Shown: one piece after another, positions 23,073 through 31,316 of the stretch
How positions within the stretch are numbered: the first letter of the stretch is position 1
Layout: each line of letters begins with the position of its first letter
IMG/VR virus record: IMGVR_UViG_3300046535_000863
Location: 1-47,909 of that record
Origin: a virus
Strand: one strand, 5' to 3'
Length of the DNA stretch: 47,909 nucleotides
Made by a program: the position numbers and the translations under genes
Notes under the pieces: model-generated
Databases searched by the model: none
Told to the model about the DNA's origin: nothing
What the model saw: the letters and a program-made list of their open reading frames with translations, nothing else

Positions 23073-24215
23073 CTATGCGCCCGGCTTAAAATGCCCAGGC
23101 ACGCCGGTCTCGCTCTCTGGTTTGAAGTGCCCGGGCGTGCCGCTGGTGTCGGCCGACTTGAAGTGCTGCGGGTCGCCGTCGATGGTCGCCGGCTTGAACA
23201 CGCCCGGCGGGATCGGCACGGCGACGACGCTCGCGATCGCGCTCAAGGTGTCGTCGCCCTCGGTGATGCTGGCGTCGCCGTGCTCGGTCGTGCTGGCGTC
23301 CGCGCTGACAGTGTCGTCGCCCTCGGTGATGCTGGCGTCGCCGTGCTCGGTCGTGCTGGCGTCGGCGCTGATGGTGTCGGCGTCTTCAGTGATCGAGGCG
23401 TCACCCGTCGCAATGTTGTCAGCGATCGCGCTCAAGGTATCGGCGCCCTCGGTGATCGATGCGTCGGCCAGCGCCAGCGCGCCGGCGGCCGCGGTGACGG
23501 TGTCGGCCTCTTCGGTGATCGAAGCGTCGCCCGTTTCCGTCGCACTGGCGTCGGCGCTTACCGTGTCAGCGGCCTCGGTAATCGATGCGTCGCCGGTCGC
23601 CGGCGTCGCGGGCGGCGCCAGGCTCGCCAGGACGGCGCTCATGGCCGAGACGCTGCCGCCGTATTGATGGATCAGCGTTTTCGAGCCGGCAGGATGCACG
23701 ACGCCATTGCTGTCATAGATCCCGTTGGCGCTGAAGCCGGTGTCGATCGCGCGCTGGGTCGTGCCGGATCCGGCCGTCTGGGCGCCGCCGCCGTTGTAGC
23801 CCTCGCCGACCATGACGCACCAGCAGTTATCCTCGACGGTGGTGATCGAGGTCGACAGCGACGAGATCGAGCTGCCCGAATTGGTGACCGGCGTCGCGGT
23901 TCCATCGCCGCCGACGCCTGAATAATCGGCGGCATTGACCAGGGTCAGCAGGCTCGCGGTCGCCGTGACGACGACGTTATGCGAGCCGGTCGAGGGATTC
24001 AGCAGGCCGAAGAGGTAGCACCAGTTTTGCCCGAACTTCTTGCCGAGCAGGTTCATCGCCGTGCCGTTATAGCTGCAGGCCGTGACGGTGTCGGCGCCGC
24101 CCGAGCCCACGGCGACGACGGCGACGATCAGATAATTGCCGCCGACGCTGTAGGCGGCCGTGATACTACCGGCGCCATTGCCCAGCCAGGCAGCGCCGAC
24201 GAAGGCGATCGCCAT
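23073..24215 (-). CDS. Repeat-bearing virion surface protein
   Basis: This 380-aa protein has an N-terminal domain (1-200) that is a beta sandwich rich in Gly/Ser (VGAAWLGNGAGSITAAYSV, CWCVMVGEGYNGGG), of a type common in phage structural genes. Residues 208-333 are six copies of a 21-residue acidic repeat (GDASITE.ADT.SADAS), and 337-380 are four copies of a 12-residue repeat (G.PGHFKPE..T). The repeats probably form an extended stalk and a basic tip. No enzyme motif. Exposed decoration or fibre-like role is inferred. Confidence 0.65.
   Translation of the reverse strand: MAIAFVGAAWLGNGAGSITAAYSVGGNYLIVAVVAVGSGGADTVTACSYNGTAMNLLGKKFGQNWCYLFGLLNPSTGSHNVVVTATASLLTLVNAADYSGVGGDGTATPVTNSGSSISSLSTSITTVEDNCWCVMVGEGYNGGGAQTAGSGTTQRAIDTGFSANGIYDSNGVVHPAGSKTLIHQYGGSVSAMSAVLASLAPPATPATGDASITEAADTVSADASATETGDASITEEADTVTAAAGALALADASITEGADTLSAIADNIATGDASITEDADTISADASTTEHGDASITEGDDTVSADASTTEHGDASITEGDDTLSAIASVVAVPIPPGVFKPATIDGDPQHFKSADTSGTPGHFKPESETGVPGHFKPGA
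23076..23207 (-). repeat. Four 36-bp repeats encoding a 12-residue HFKP unit
   Basis: Phe-Lys recurs at residues 340, 352, 364 and 376 of the surface protein: GVFKP, QHFKS, GHFKP, GHFKP. The period is exactly 12 residues. It follows the 21-residue array and ends the protein. Confidence 0.85.
23217..23594 (-). repeat. Six 63-bp tandem repeats
   Basis: The Asp of DASITE falls at residues 209, 230, 251, 272, 293 and 314, an exact 21-residue (63-bp) period. Copies 4-6 are nearly identical in DNA (TCGGTGATGCTGGCGTCGCC recurs), the first three are diverged. Recent unequal expansion is likely. Confidence 0.9.
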
Positions 24216-24227
24216 CGCGCCCCCCTG

Positions 24228-24632
24228 CTAAGCGTTGCCGCCCGTGAGCGTGAAACTGTTCTCGGTGATGGTCTGGCCGACGGCCAACACGTTGTTATCC
24301 ATGGTCAGATCGCCGCCGCCGCCGGTTGCGGTGACCGACCCCTGGACGTGGCAGGTCGTGCCGGCCGAGTCCTTGATCCGGAAGTGCAGCGCCGTGCCGG
24401 CCGCAATGCCGGTGCCTGACCAGGTGCCCAGCTTGGTCTTGGTGCCGCTCGAGGCTGCATTCATCCAATCAGTGGGCAGCGTGATGTCGACCAGCTTGGT
24501 GCCGGAATCGGCCGCGGCGCAGTTGGCCGGCTGGGATCCGGTAAAGAGCTGCAGCTTGGCGTCGGTGCCCGTCGTCGACTCGACGGCATCGAGCCGGGCG
24601 TTGCGAACGGCAACGGAGTATTGCATCGCCAT
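24228..24632 (-). CDS. Small virion protein
   Basis: This 134-aa protein starts MAMQYSVAVRNARLDAVE after AAAGGGGG. The segments AKLQLFTGSQPANCAAADSGTKLVDITLP, WSGTGIAAGTALHFRIKDS and NSFTLTGGNA form a compact beta sandwich that I recognise as a common small phage structural protein, without a proven role. It neighbours other small surface-type proteins and is probably a minor decoration or fibre-associated protein. Confidence 0.65.
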   Translation of the reverse strand: MAMQYSVAVRNARLDAVESTTGTDAKLQLFTGSQPANCAAADSGTKLVDITLPTDWMNAASSGTKTKLGTWSGTGIAAGTALHFRIKDSAGTTCHVQGSVTATGGGGDLTMDNNVLAVGQTITENSFTLTGGNA

Positions 24633-24645
24633 GGTCTTGCCCCCT

Positions 24646-25203
24646 TTAGGCCGCCGGCGTGATCGCCGCCAGCGTTCCGGTCGCGGTCTGCGTGAACCCC
24701 TTCCAGCTGGTCGCCGTTTCGCAGGTCAGCGTAACCGTGGTGTTCGCTGGGATCGCGCTCTTGGCGCTCGCGCCTGTGCCGCCGTTGATCGCGATCGATG
24801 CCGGCGTCGAGCTTTTCAGGTCGAAGCCGTTGGCGCCTACATATAGGCGCAGCAGCAGCCCAGGTGTAGGCGCCGGCAGGATGACTTGTTTGGTCGCGCC
24901 CGAGCTGGTCACGACCGCGAAGCTGGTGCCGTCGGGGATCGTGCCGGTCGTCGAGCCGTCGGTCGTCGCCGTGACGGCGACCGCGGTCGGCTGCAGCGAG
25001 GGCCCGCTAACGCTCTTATTCGTCAGGACCTGCGAGTCGGTCGTGCCGACGATCGTGCCCGTGGGCGCCGCCTTGCCGTCTTTGAGGATCTTCGAGTTGG
25101 CGCCGTTCCACTGCGGAATAAAGCTGTCGGTGTTTGTGCCCGGCCCGGTGACGTCGCCGGTGCCGGCGCCGGTCGGTAACGGCTTGAAGCGTCCCTGACC
25201 CAT
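24646..25203 (-). CDS. Beta-rich virion protein, 185 aa
   Basis: It starts MGQGRFKPLPTGAGTGDVTG. The GDVTGPGTNTDSFIPQWNGANSK stretch followed by 'SQVLTNKSVSG' is characteristic of the shaft region of phage fibre and baseplate-type structural proteins. The C-terminal half is a compact beta domain (VVTSSGATKQVILPAPTPG, TVTLTCETATSWKGF). Its start abuts the upstream stop with no gap. Structural role likely. Confidence 0.65.
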   Translation of the reverse strand: MGQGRFKPLPTGAGTGDVTGPGTNTDSFIPQWNGANSKILKDGKAAPTGTIVGTTDSQVLTNKSVSGPSLQPTAVAVTATTDGSTTGTIPDGTSFAVVTSSGATKQVILPAPTPGLLLRLYVGANGFDLKSSTPASIAINGGTGASAKSAIPANTTVTLTCETATSWKGFTQTATGTLAAITPAA

Positions 25204-25563
25204 CTAACCGGGCCCTACCATTCCGGTCAGCTTCTGCACGACCAGCGTCAGGATCCGGTCGGCGTTCTGGTTGACGGCCAGGCTGCCGGTGCCGCTGCGG
25301 ACCTTGATCCAGGTCGCGCCCATAAACTCGTCGATGGTGACCATGTGGCTCGCCGCGGCCTTGACGGTGACCTCGGCGCCCTGAAAATCGTAAATGTCCT
25401 GATAGGTGACTCCGTCGATCGAGCCCTGAAACGTCAGATCGGCCGCGTCCCAGCCCGTCGGCATCTGGATCGAGACGAAACGGCCGTGCCCGATGTAGCA
25501 GCCATTTGAGAGCGACTCGCCCGATGCGATCGTCGCGGGCGGGTTGGTGATGGGCGCAGACAT
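25204..25563 (-). CDS. Small virion protein with discoidin-like fold pattern
   Basis: This 119-aa protein has the segments GRFVSIQMPTGWDAADLTFQGS, TYQDIYDFQGAEVTV, ATWIKVRSGTG and DRILTLVVQKL, a pattern I know from small phage structural proteins. The start overlaps the previous stop by one base. Likely capsid- or tail-surface component; no activity inferred. Confidence 0.65.
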   Translation of the reverse strand: MSAPITNPPATIASGESLSNGCYIGHGRFVSIQMPTGWDAADLTFQGSIDGVTYQDIYDFQGAEVTVKAAASHMVTIDEFMGATWIKVRSGTGSLAVNQNADRILTLVVQKLTGMVGPG

Positions 25564-25844
25564 TAGTGTAGGGGCTCCTTGGTCGCCGGCTGCTCACTGG
25601 CCGGCGGATCCGGCTGCGGCGCCGGCTGCTCGGCAGCTGCGGCCTTGTCGATCTGGCGCAGCCAGAACTCGACGTCCTGCTTGGCGCCTGAGAGCGCGTT
25701 GGTCAGGTCGCGCGTCTTGGCCAGGGTGGCGACGGCTTCCTGGCGCCGGCCCTCGGCAGCGTTGGCAAGCTCCTGCTGGGCAATCAGATCCTGCTCGAGC
25801 TGGGCGCGCCGCGCGAGTAGCTGCTCTTTGGTGACCATGGGCAT
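25563..25844 (-). CDS. Coiled-coil protein, 93 aa
   Basis: It starts MPMVTKEQLLARRAQLEQD; an alternative ATG two codons on is equally possible. Residues 4-75 form a continuous amphipathic helix (RRAQLEQDLIAQQELANAAEG..), with a Pro/Ala/Glu-rich disordered tail. Possibly a small assembly chaperone or tail-assembly factor. Family unknown. Confidence 0.65.
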   Translation of the reverse strand: MPMVTKEQLLARRAQLEQDLIAQQELANAAEGRRQEAVATLAKTRDLTNALSGAKQDVEFWLRQIDKAAAAEQPAPQPDPPASEQPATKEPLH

Positions 25845-25848
25845 CAGC

Positions 25849-26046
25849 TTACCACCAGGCCAGCTCGGCGCGCACTGTCGCGATCGAGGTCCGATAGTCG
25901 ACGGCCGCCTGGTAGGCGTTGCGGTGTGCGAGGCTTTTTCGCAGATCGTTCACTAGAACCGTATGCGCCGCGTCGACCGCGGTGTCGGCCGCGACCAGCT
26001 CGGTATCGAGCGAGGCCTTGGTCGCCGTGATCCATGCAGCATCCAC
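25849..26046 (-). CDS. Small helical protein, 65 aa
   Basis: It starts MDAAWITATKASLDTELVA with GAAAGG upstream. Almost all alpha-helical, it ends YRTSIATVRAELAWW. It is separated from the coiled-coil gene by four bases, and the two may act together. A longer frame covering the same bases in another register (26149-25844) has shadow composition and was not chosen. Confidence 0.6.
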   Translation of the reverse strand: MDAAWITATKASLDTELVAADTAVDAAHTVLVNDLRKSLAHRNAYQAAVDYRTSIATVRAELAWW

Positions 26047-26061
26047 TGCCGGGCGCCTTTC

Positions 26062-27048
26062 TTAGACCATGCGCGCGACGCCGGCCGTATCGGCCGCGGG
26101 CGTGGGCGCGTTCATCAGCGCGATGCGGTTGCGGTCGTCGGCGTCCCACTTGACGGCCGTCAGATCGTCCGACGGGTTGGTCATGCAGTCTTCAAGGATG
26201 ATGAAGCCCTGCGTGAGATCGGCCGACAGCTTGAAATTGCCGGCCTGGGCGAAGGCGTAATTCACCGACTCATTCAGGAACAGGCAGCGCTTGAAGTGCA
26301 GCCAACGGTCGATCGCCGTCGCGCCGGTCAGGCGCACCAGAGGATGGTTGGTCGCGTGGCCGATCATGGCCGCAATGGTGCAGTCGACGAACTTGTTGCG
26401 GGTCGCCGCGGTGTCGATCAGAATCTCGCAATTGGCCGCGGCCGAGCGGACGATCGTATCGAGTCCGATATAGCAGTCCTCGAAGATGTTCTCGGCGCCG
26501 CCCGAAACATTGACCGAATAGGCGCCGGCGATATCGTTGGCGGCGTTGCCGATGCCCGAGATCTGGCAGCGTCGCACAACGTTCCGCTGGCCGGTGACCT
26601 TCAGCGCGCCGATCGGCGTCGTGCCGGCGACGCCCATGAAGATCTCGAGACCCTGTAGCCGGCAGCCGTTGGCCGAAAGAGTCAGCAGCGGCGTCACGGT
26701 GTCATAGGTCGAAGCGAACGCGATGCGGGCGCGCTGGCCGAGGAAGGGATCGGCGCCGATGCCGATCAGGTGCACGCCGTCTTTGTTCCAATCGAGCGGG
26801 CCCGAGCGGTCGGTCGTCGAGCCGGCCGTATTCGATTCGGCCATCAGCGCGACAATGTCGTTCTGGTTGGCGGTTGCCAGGCTCAGGGCTTCGGTCAGGC
26901 TGGCGACGGCCTTCTGGGGCGTCGAGCCGTCCCGGCCGTCCGATCCTGTGCCCGGCCGGCAGAAGATGATCCGGCCCTGCGTGGCGGGGAACTGGCTCCC
27001 AAACGCATTCAGGACCTGCTGGGCCGCGTTGAAACGGTGGACGCTCAT
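26062..27048 (-). CDS. Beta-helix (pectate-lyase-like) virion protein
   Basis: This 328-aa protein starts MSVHRFNAAQQVLNAFG after AAGGAG. The N-terminus (FCRPGTGSDGRDGSTPQKAVASLTEAL) followed by repeated turns (LLTLSANGCRLQGLEIFMG, NVVRRCQISGIG, ENIFEDCYIG, NKFVDCTIAAM, FKRCLFLN, IILEDCMTN) is the ladder of a right-handed parallel beta-helix. It is the first gene after the capsid gene in transcription order, so a capsid-surface or tail appendage is likely. No catalytic residues are evident. Confidence 0.75.
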   Translation of the reverse strand: MSVHRFNAAQQVLNAFGSQFPATQGRIIFCRPGTGSDGRDGSTPQKAVASLTEALSLATANQNDIVALMAESNTAGSTTDRSGPLDWNKDGVHLIGIGADPFLGQRARIAFASTYDTVTPLLTLSANGCRLQGLEIFMGVAGTTPIGALKVTGQRNVVRRCQISGIGNAANDIAGAYSVNVSGGAENIFEDCYIGLDTIVRSAAANCEILIDTAATRNKFVDCTIAAMIGHATNHPLVRLTGATAIDRWLHFKRCLFLNESVNYAFAQAGNFKLSADLTQGFIILEDCMTNPSDDLTAVKWDADDRNRIALMNAPTPAADTAGVARMV

Positions 27049-27114
27049 GCTGGTATGCTCCTTGCCGCTTGCTGCGGCGGCCGGCTTTGAAACGGGCCCG
27101 GCTTGCCCGGGGGT

Positions 27115-28038
27115 TTACTGGCCGGCGTTGCCGACGACGCCGATATAGTTGTTCCAGCCGTGGCTCTTCTTGTAGCGCATGCCGACGATGCCGACCTCGG
27201 TCTCGTCGTCGGTCCAGCTCTTGGTGTACGGCTTCTTGCGATCGAACCAGACCAGCCCGGTGTCCTGCGGCTCGGCGACCAGGAACCACGCATTCGGCGC
27301 GGTCAGGTACGGCCAGACGAACATATCCGGCATGCCGTCTTCGGCGCCGCCCAGCGGGTTGATCGAGCGCTGCGCGGTCTCCGGATCGTCGGGGCTCTTG
27401 GTCAAGATGTGCGCGACGAAGCGATTGGACGGATGCACGACCAGCTTCGACGGCTTGATGTGGATCAGCTCGCCCGAGGGCCGCTTCATCAGCTCGAACA
27501 CCGTGAGCGCCAGCTGCAGGCTGTAGCTGTCCAGATCGGCCGCGGTCATGAGATTCGACTGCAGGCCGCCGGCCTTGTAGAGCGGGTGCGAGGCGCTGAA
27601 GAGCGGCACGCCGTCGGGCCCGAAGAAGGCCGCCGAGTTGGTGAAGCCGTTATTGAACGTGCCGACGGCATCCAGCTCGCGGGTCTCGTTGCAGCTCCAG
27701 CCGAGATCGCGGTGCATGTTCTCGATCAGTTGCCACTCGTCATCCTCGACGACGTCGATGGTCGTCGGCACGGCCAGGCCGAAGCGCTTGTGCGTGAAGG
27801 TCGACTTGAAGCCCTGCACGGGCTGGTCGTAGCGGATCTTCCCGCCGACGGGGATCGCGCCGAAACGGCCGACGCCCGAGACCTGACTGAACTGCTCAAG
27901 CGAACGGCTCGAGGGGTTCATCTGGAAGATCTGCGAGAACTTGACCGGCCGCGCGCGATAGCCGCGATCGATGACCGCGCGCAGGCCCGGCAGCATTGTC
28001 TCGCCGTAGAAGTTACCGAAATTACCCGGGACTAGCAT
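27115..28038 (-). CDS. Major capsid protein (HK97-fold)
   Basis: This 307-aa protein starts MLVPGNFGNFYGETMLPG after AAGGAG. The length and features fit an HK97-fold coat protein of the Mu gpT-like type: N-arm, VPTTIDVVEDDEWQLIENMHRDLGW as the long spine helix, LFSASHPL, LMTAADLDSYSLQLA, IKPSKLVVHPSNRFVAHIL as the P-domain strand and WFLVAEPQ. It is preceded by a decoration-like gene, a Lys-rich gene and the scaffold-like gene, the classic head module. Its own message may be governed by the structured intergenic region at 28623-28908. Confidence 0.85.
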   Translation of the reverse strand: MLVPGNFGNFYGETMLPGLRAVIDRGYRARPVKFSQIFQMNPSSRSLEQFSQVSGVGRFGAIPVGGKIRYDQPVQGFKSTFTHKRFGLAVPTTIDVVEDDEWQLIENMHRDLGWSCNETRELDAVGTFNNGFTNSAAFFGPDGVPLFSASHPLYKAGGLQSNLMTAADLDSYSLQLALTVFELMKRPSGELIHIKPSKLVVHPSNRFVAHILTKSPDDPETAQRSINPLGGAEDGMPDMFVWPYLTAPNAWFLVAEPQDTGLVWFDRKKPYTKSWTDDETEVGIVGMRYKKSHGWNNYIGVVGNAGQ

Positions 28039-28088
28039 CTGAGCATTCTCCTTAGACTGATGACTCTGCTGCCGAAAACCGTCGGCCG

Positions 28089-28622
28089 TTAAGTGGCCGT
28101 GACTCCCGCCGTCGCCAGGTGCTTGTTGAAGCGGATCTCCAGGCGCCCGTATGCGCCATAGGCGTTATCGGGGGAACTGAGCAGCCGCTCGATCCGCACG
28201 TCGAGCGTGCCGGTCGTGTTGATCGAGGTGCCCGAGATCTGGACCTTCGACGTGTTGCGGGTCGAATCGCCCGCGGTCGTCGTCAGGTTGGCGTTGTAGC
28301 CCATCTTGGCGGCGACGACGTTGGAAGCGCCGCTGTTGTCTTCCTGGGCTTCATAGAGCGCCTGGACGTCGTCCATGATCGTCATGAGCGCGGCGACCGA
28401 GGCGAGGCTGTAGTCCATCGCCACGCCGCGGAAGAGCGTAGTGCCCGGGGTGATGCCCGAGGCGGGCCCGTTCAGGACGCCGGCCAGCTCGGTCACGGGA
28501 TCCCAGATGTAGATCGCCTGGCCGTAGCCCGATTCTTTGGTGTAGGTCTCACAGGACGGTCGACCGCCCACTGCGTTGCGCATCAGCGGCCGAAGCCCGT
28601 GCGGGTTATTGACGTTCGACAT
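28089..28622 (-). CDS. Capsid-associated structural protein
   Basis: This 177-aa protein starts MSNVNNPHGLRPLMRNAVGG. ATG 28622 is set by GGAGG nine bases upstream. The 'NPHGLRP' N-terminus with TYTKESGYGQAIYIWDPVTEL is common in uncharacterised phage head proteins encoded next to the coat gene. It ends with a beta-rich domain. Decoration or head-stabilising protein is likely. Confidence 0.7.
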   Translation of the reverse strand: MSNVNNPHGLRPLMRNAVGGRPSCETYTKESGYGQAIYIWDPVTELAGVLNGPASGITPGTTLFRGVAMDYSLASVAALMTIMDDVQALYEAQEDNSGASNVVAAKMGYNANLTTTAGDSTRNTSKVQISGTSINTTGTLDVRIERLLSSPDNAYGAYGRLEIRFNKHLATAGVTAT

Positions 28623-28908
28623 CGCGAAAACCTCCAAACGAATCAGAAATCGACGGTCAGATTGCTGTTGTTTGGGCCTACTGCGCGAGTCGTGCCGGCG
28701 GCCGCTACTCCCGGCGATCTATCGATTGGCCTTGGAAAGGCTCGGTAGGGCGATAGACCTTAGTGCTCGAAGGGAAAGTTACCACGGAACCGAAACATAA
28801 TGCAAGTGGCTTGTTTTTGGTAGTGGGCCCGGCCTGCCTAGTGTCGCCGTCCGGAACGGTCACTGACCGCGGTGCGCCGGGCCCTTCGTGTGGGTGGTAT
28901 GAAAATGC
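28623..28908 (-). other. Structured intergenic region before the capsid genes
   Basis: No gene is visible in these 286 bases. Two structures stand out. GGGCCCGGC (28825-28833) pairs perfectly with 28876-28884 around an inner stem CGGTC/GACCG (28857-28869). Nearer the capsid genes, CTATCG (28719-28724) pairs with CGATAG (28751-28756), enclosing GCCTT/AAGGC (28729-28741). No T-run follows, so this is not an intrinsic terminator. It may hold a promoter, an RNA processing site or an attenuator setting capsid expression. Confidence 0.5.
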
Positions 28909-29700
28909 CTATTCGTGCCGCAGCGGCTCGGGCTGGACCGTGCGCAGCAGCTCGCTGTCGCTGGCCGCCTGGTCTTCATCCTCGAGGCCGATCGCTGCAT
29001 CGCTGGCGCCTTTGCGACGCAGCAGGCCGCCGCGCTCGCGCCGATCCATGAGTCTCTCCGAAGCCTCTTCTACCTTGTCGAGCGCGCTCACTTGCTTGTC
29101 GTGATTGACGCGCGCGTAGTAGGCGTCGGACTTGCGCACCAGCTCTTCGGGCACGCTGGCCAGGAACATATTGCCGCAGGTGACCTCCTTCAGGCCGCCC
29201 TTTCCGTCGTCGACCAGCACGGGCTTGTACGTCAGCACGCCGCGGGTCAGGCCTCGCTCGCTGGTCTGCCGGCGCGACATGAACATGCCGCGGTGACCTT
29301 TGGGCGTGAACTGCTCGAGCAGCGGGCCCATCGGGTCGACGGACATCGTCAGGCCTTCGGTGTCGATCGTGAGCGCGTCCCTGAAGGCCTCGGCCTTTTT
29401 GTCGTCATCGCTCAGCTGGTCGTAGATGGTCTGAGCCGGCCGGGCTCGTTTGCTGTAGTCGACCGGCAGCGCGCGCCGCTCGGCTTCCATGGCGGCCTTG
29501 CCCTGGTCGGTGAGCGAGATCGGGAACGTGTCCCAGCACTCGGGCGGCAGCGGTTTGCCGTTCACGGTGTAGGCGCTCAGGTCCTTGCCCTGGCCGGCGC
29601 CGGGCGAGTCGGGTGTGCCGCCGTGCCGCTTCGATTCGCCGACGCCCTGCGCGATCGCCTTCTTCTCGGCCTGGTTCTTGCTCCTGTTAGTTGCGGCCAT
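28909..29700 (-). CDS. Charged hypothetical head-region protein, 263 aa
   Basis: It starts MAATNRSKNQAEKKAIAQG; ATG 29700 overlaps the previous gene by 14 bases. It has a basic N-terminus and Gly/Pro-rich spacer, a central folded region (TMSVDPMGPLLEQFTPKGHRGMF, VLTYKPVLVDDGKGGLKEVTCGNMFLASVP) and a charged helical C-terminus (LDKVEEASERLMDRRERGG). Placed between the scaffold-like and decoration-like genes, it may be an internal head or assembly protein. Family not recognised. Confidence 0.65.
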   Translation of the reverse strand: MAATNRSKNQAEKKAIAQGVGESKRHGGTPDSPGAGQGKDLSAYTVNGKPLPPECWDTFPISLTDQGKAAMEAERRALPVDYSKRARPAQTIYDQLSDDDKKAEAFRDALTIDTEGLTMSVDPMGPLLEQFTPKGHRGMFMSRRQTSERGLTRGVLTYKPVLVDDGKGGLKEVTCGNMFLASVPEELVRKSDAYYARVNHDKQVSALDKVEEASERLMDRRERGGLLRRKGASDAAIGLEDEDQAASDSELLRTVQPEPLRHE

Positions 29701-30631
29701 TGCGGCGCCCTCCCTTCGCATCCTTGTGGCGATCGTACTCTTCCGGTTTGACCTTGAGCCGCTTCATGACCTCGAGCGAGTCGGCCGAGTGACCGCCGCC
29801 GGCGTCGGTGTCTTCATCCTCGCGACCGCGGTCGGGATTCTGGCGCGCGATCCGCTGCCGGCGGCGCGCCTGGTCGTCGTCATCGGCCGCAGCTCCGCGG
29901 CGCGGTGCCGGCTCGTCACTGGCGCCCTTGCCGCCCTTCAGTGCGGCCTTGGCCTGGCGCGCAGCGATCAGCAGCAGCCCGCGGGAGTTTTTGAGCGACG
30001 GATCGAGGTCGACCAGCTCGCGATAAATCTCGCCGGCCTTGGCGAACAGCTCCGACTTGGGCGCCAGGCCTTTCGCTACCCGATTGGAGTCTTCCATCAT
30101 TTCGGGGAACTCGGCTTCCAGCCGGCCCGTGAATACGGCCTCGTTGCGGGCCTCGGTGATGTCGGCCTGGTTGCTTTCGCGGACGTCCTCGAGGGCTTGC
30201 GCCAGCTCGTCTTTGCTGATGAAGCCGCGATCGCTCAAGGCGGCCAGGCCGCGCTTGTTCAGATCGTCGATCAGCTCTTCGGGCTTCTCGATAGGTGCGG
30301 CCGCGGGCTCGCGCCGCCTGGGCGCCGGCTCTTCATCGTCGGCCGCGCGCCTGGCCGGCGCTGCTGCTGCATTGCGCGCGCGATCGGCCCAGTAGCGAGC
30401 GTCGCGGGCGTTCTCATCGGCGACGGCTTTCAGCCGCTTGTTGTCGGCTTCCAGCTCTTCGGCCCGCTGCTCGGCCGCGGTCTTCCTGGGCGTAGCCGGC
30501 GCCGGGGTGTCATCATCGAGGGGATGCTCGGCGCCTGGATCGGCGACGCGAACGGTATCGGATCCGCCGCCGCCGCCTTCATCTTCAGGAGCCCGCAAGG
30601 GCGAGGGGATAACGTCAAACCAGCGGCGCAT
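29687..30631 (-). CDS. Scaffold-like protein
   Basis: This 314-aa protein is highly charged, with long low-complexity stretches, a coiled-coil segment (AAEQRAEELEADNKRLKAVADENARDA, about 52-78), a helical core (about 115-225) and a Lys/Arg-rich C-terminus (EVMKRLKVKPEEYDRHKDAKG). Phage scaffolds are typically acidic, helical and end in a basic coat-binding segment, and sit just upstream of the coat gene, as here. GAGGAAGGA precedes ATG 30631. Function inferred from composition and place. Confidence 0.65.
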   Translation of the reverse strand: MRRWFDVIPSPLRAPEDEGGGGGSDTVRVADPGAEHPLDDDTPAPATPRKTAAEQRAEELEADNKRLKAVADENARDARYWADRARNAAAAPARRAADDEEPAPRRREPAAAPIEKPEELIDDLNKRGLAALSDRGFISKDELAQALEDVRESNQADITEARNEAVFTGRLEAEFPEMMEDSNRVAKGLAPKSELFAKAGEIYRELVDLDPSLKNSRGLLLIAARQAKAALKGGKGASDEPAPRRGAAADDDDQARRRQRIARQNPDRGREDEDTDAGGGHSADSLEVMKRLKVKPEEYDRHKDAKGGRRNGRN

Positions 30632-30696
30632 CTATGATCCTTCCTCATGGACGCTGCCGCCGCGGCGCCTCTTCAGATTGTTAGGTCTGCTCTGTT

Positions 30697-30975
30697 TTAT
30701 AGCACAAACTTGGAGAGCGCCAGCACTTCGCGGAAGGGCATCCCCATCAATCGATCATGTGCCTCGCGGGCGCAGGCCAGGACTAGCCGATCGCTTTCGA
30801 CACTTTTGGTATCGAGATATTTCGGCGCCCGTTCCTGGTAAATCTCGCGCATGACTTTATAGTGGGCCGTCGGCTCGAGCCCGTGATCGACCCGATAGAC
30901 ATCAGTCATCAGATGCGGAAACTCTTCATCCAGCGCGAGGTTGACCTCGTCCTTACTCATCAGGTCGGGGCTCAT
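30697..30975 (-). CDS. Hypothetical protein, 92 aa
   Basis: It starts MSPDLMSKDEVNLALDEEF at an ATGA overlap (30975). It is helical, with many charged residues (YKVMREIYQERAPKYLDTKSVESDRLVLACAREAHDRL). No family recognised. It is the last of a run of small coupled genes upstream of the scaffold-like gene; the 65-bp gap after it is the only break. Confidence 0.65.
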   Translation of the reverse strand: MSPDLMSKDEVNLALDEEFPHLMTDVYRVDHGLEPTAHYKVMREIYQERAPKYLDTKSVESDRLVLACAREAHDRLMGMPFREVLALSKFVL

Positions 30976-31316
30976 AGATTCCGCTGCTTGCCGAACGGCG
31001 TGCCGGCGAACTGGTCGCGCCGCTTCAGCACATAGATCTTGTCGCACGGCGCGCACAGCATGCCGAAGGTCCCGTCGATCCAGTGCGGGTACATTTTGAC
31101 GGTCTCGGTCAGCTCGCGCTTGGCCAGCTCGAGGAAGCTGATCTGGCAGAGCGCGCACTCCTTCGGCGGGCTCCAGCCCTCGAGGACCTCGCGCTGCTTT
31201 ATGTAGCAGTCCCAGCAGATCAGGCTCGCGATGCCCATGCGCACGACCTCGCTCGGCGAGACCTGCTTCGAGCAGTCCATGCAGCGCAGCGCGATGATGA
31301 TGCCCGAGCTGCTCAT
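30972..31316 (-). CDS. Multi-zinc-knuckle protein
   Basis: This 114-aa protein has four CxxC pairs: C12/C15, C34/C37, C54/C57 and C88/C91 (RCMDC, ICWDC, ECALC, LCAPC), enough for two zinc ribbons. Between them are helical stretches. Its start and stop overlap neighbours (ATGA). It is next to another CxxC protein, so the pair may form one DNA- or protein-binding unit made with the head genes. Role unknown. Confidence 0.7.
   Translation of the reverse strand: MSSSGIIIALRCMDCSKQVSPSEVVRMGIASLICWDCYIKQREVLEGWSPPKECALCQISFLELAKRELTETVKMYPHWIDGTFGMLCAPCDKIYVLKRRDQFAGTPFGKQRNL

Noticed and set aside
23217-23594. CRISPR or diversity-generating repeat
   Set aside because: The 63-bp period is translated as a clean 21-residue repeat; no spacers, and no reverse transcriptase in the window.
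28825-28884. Intrinsic terminator before the capsid genes
   Set aside because: The inverted repeat is good but the loop is long, and no T-run follows on the minus strand.
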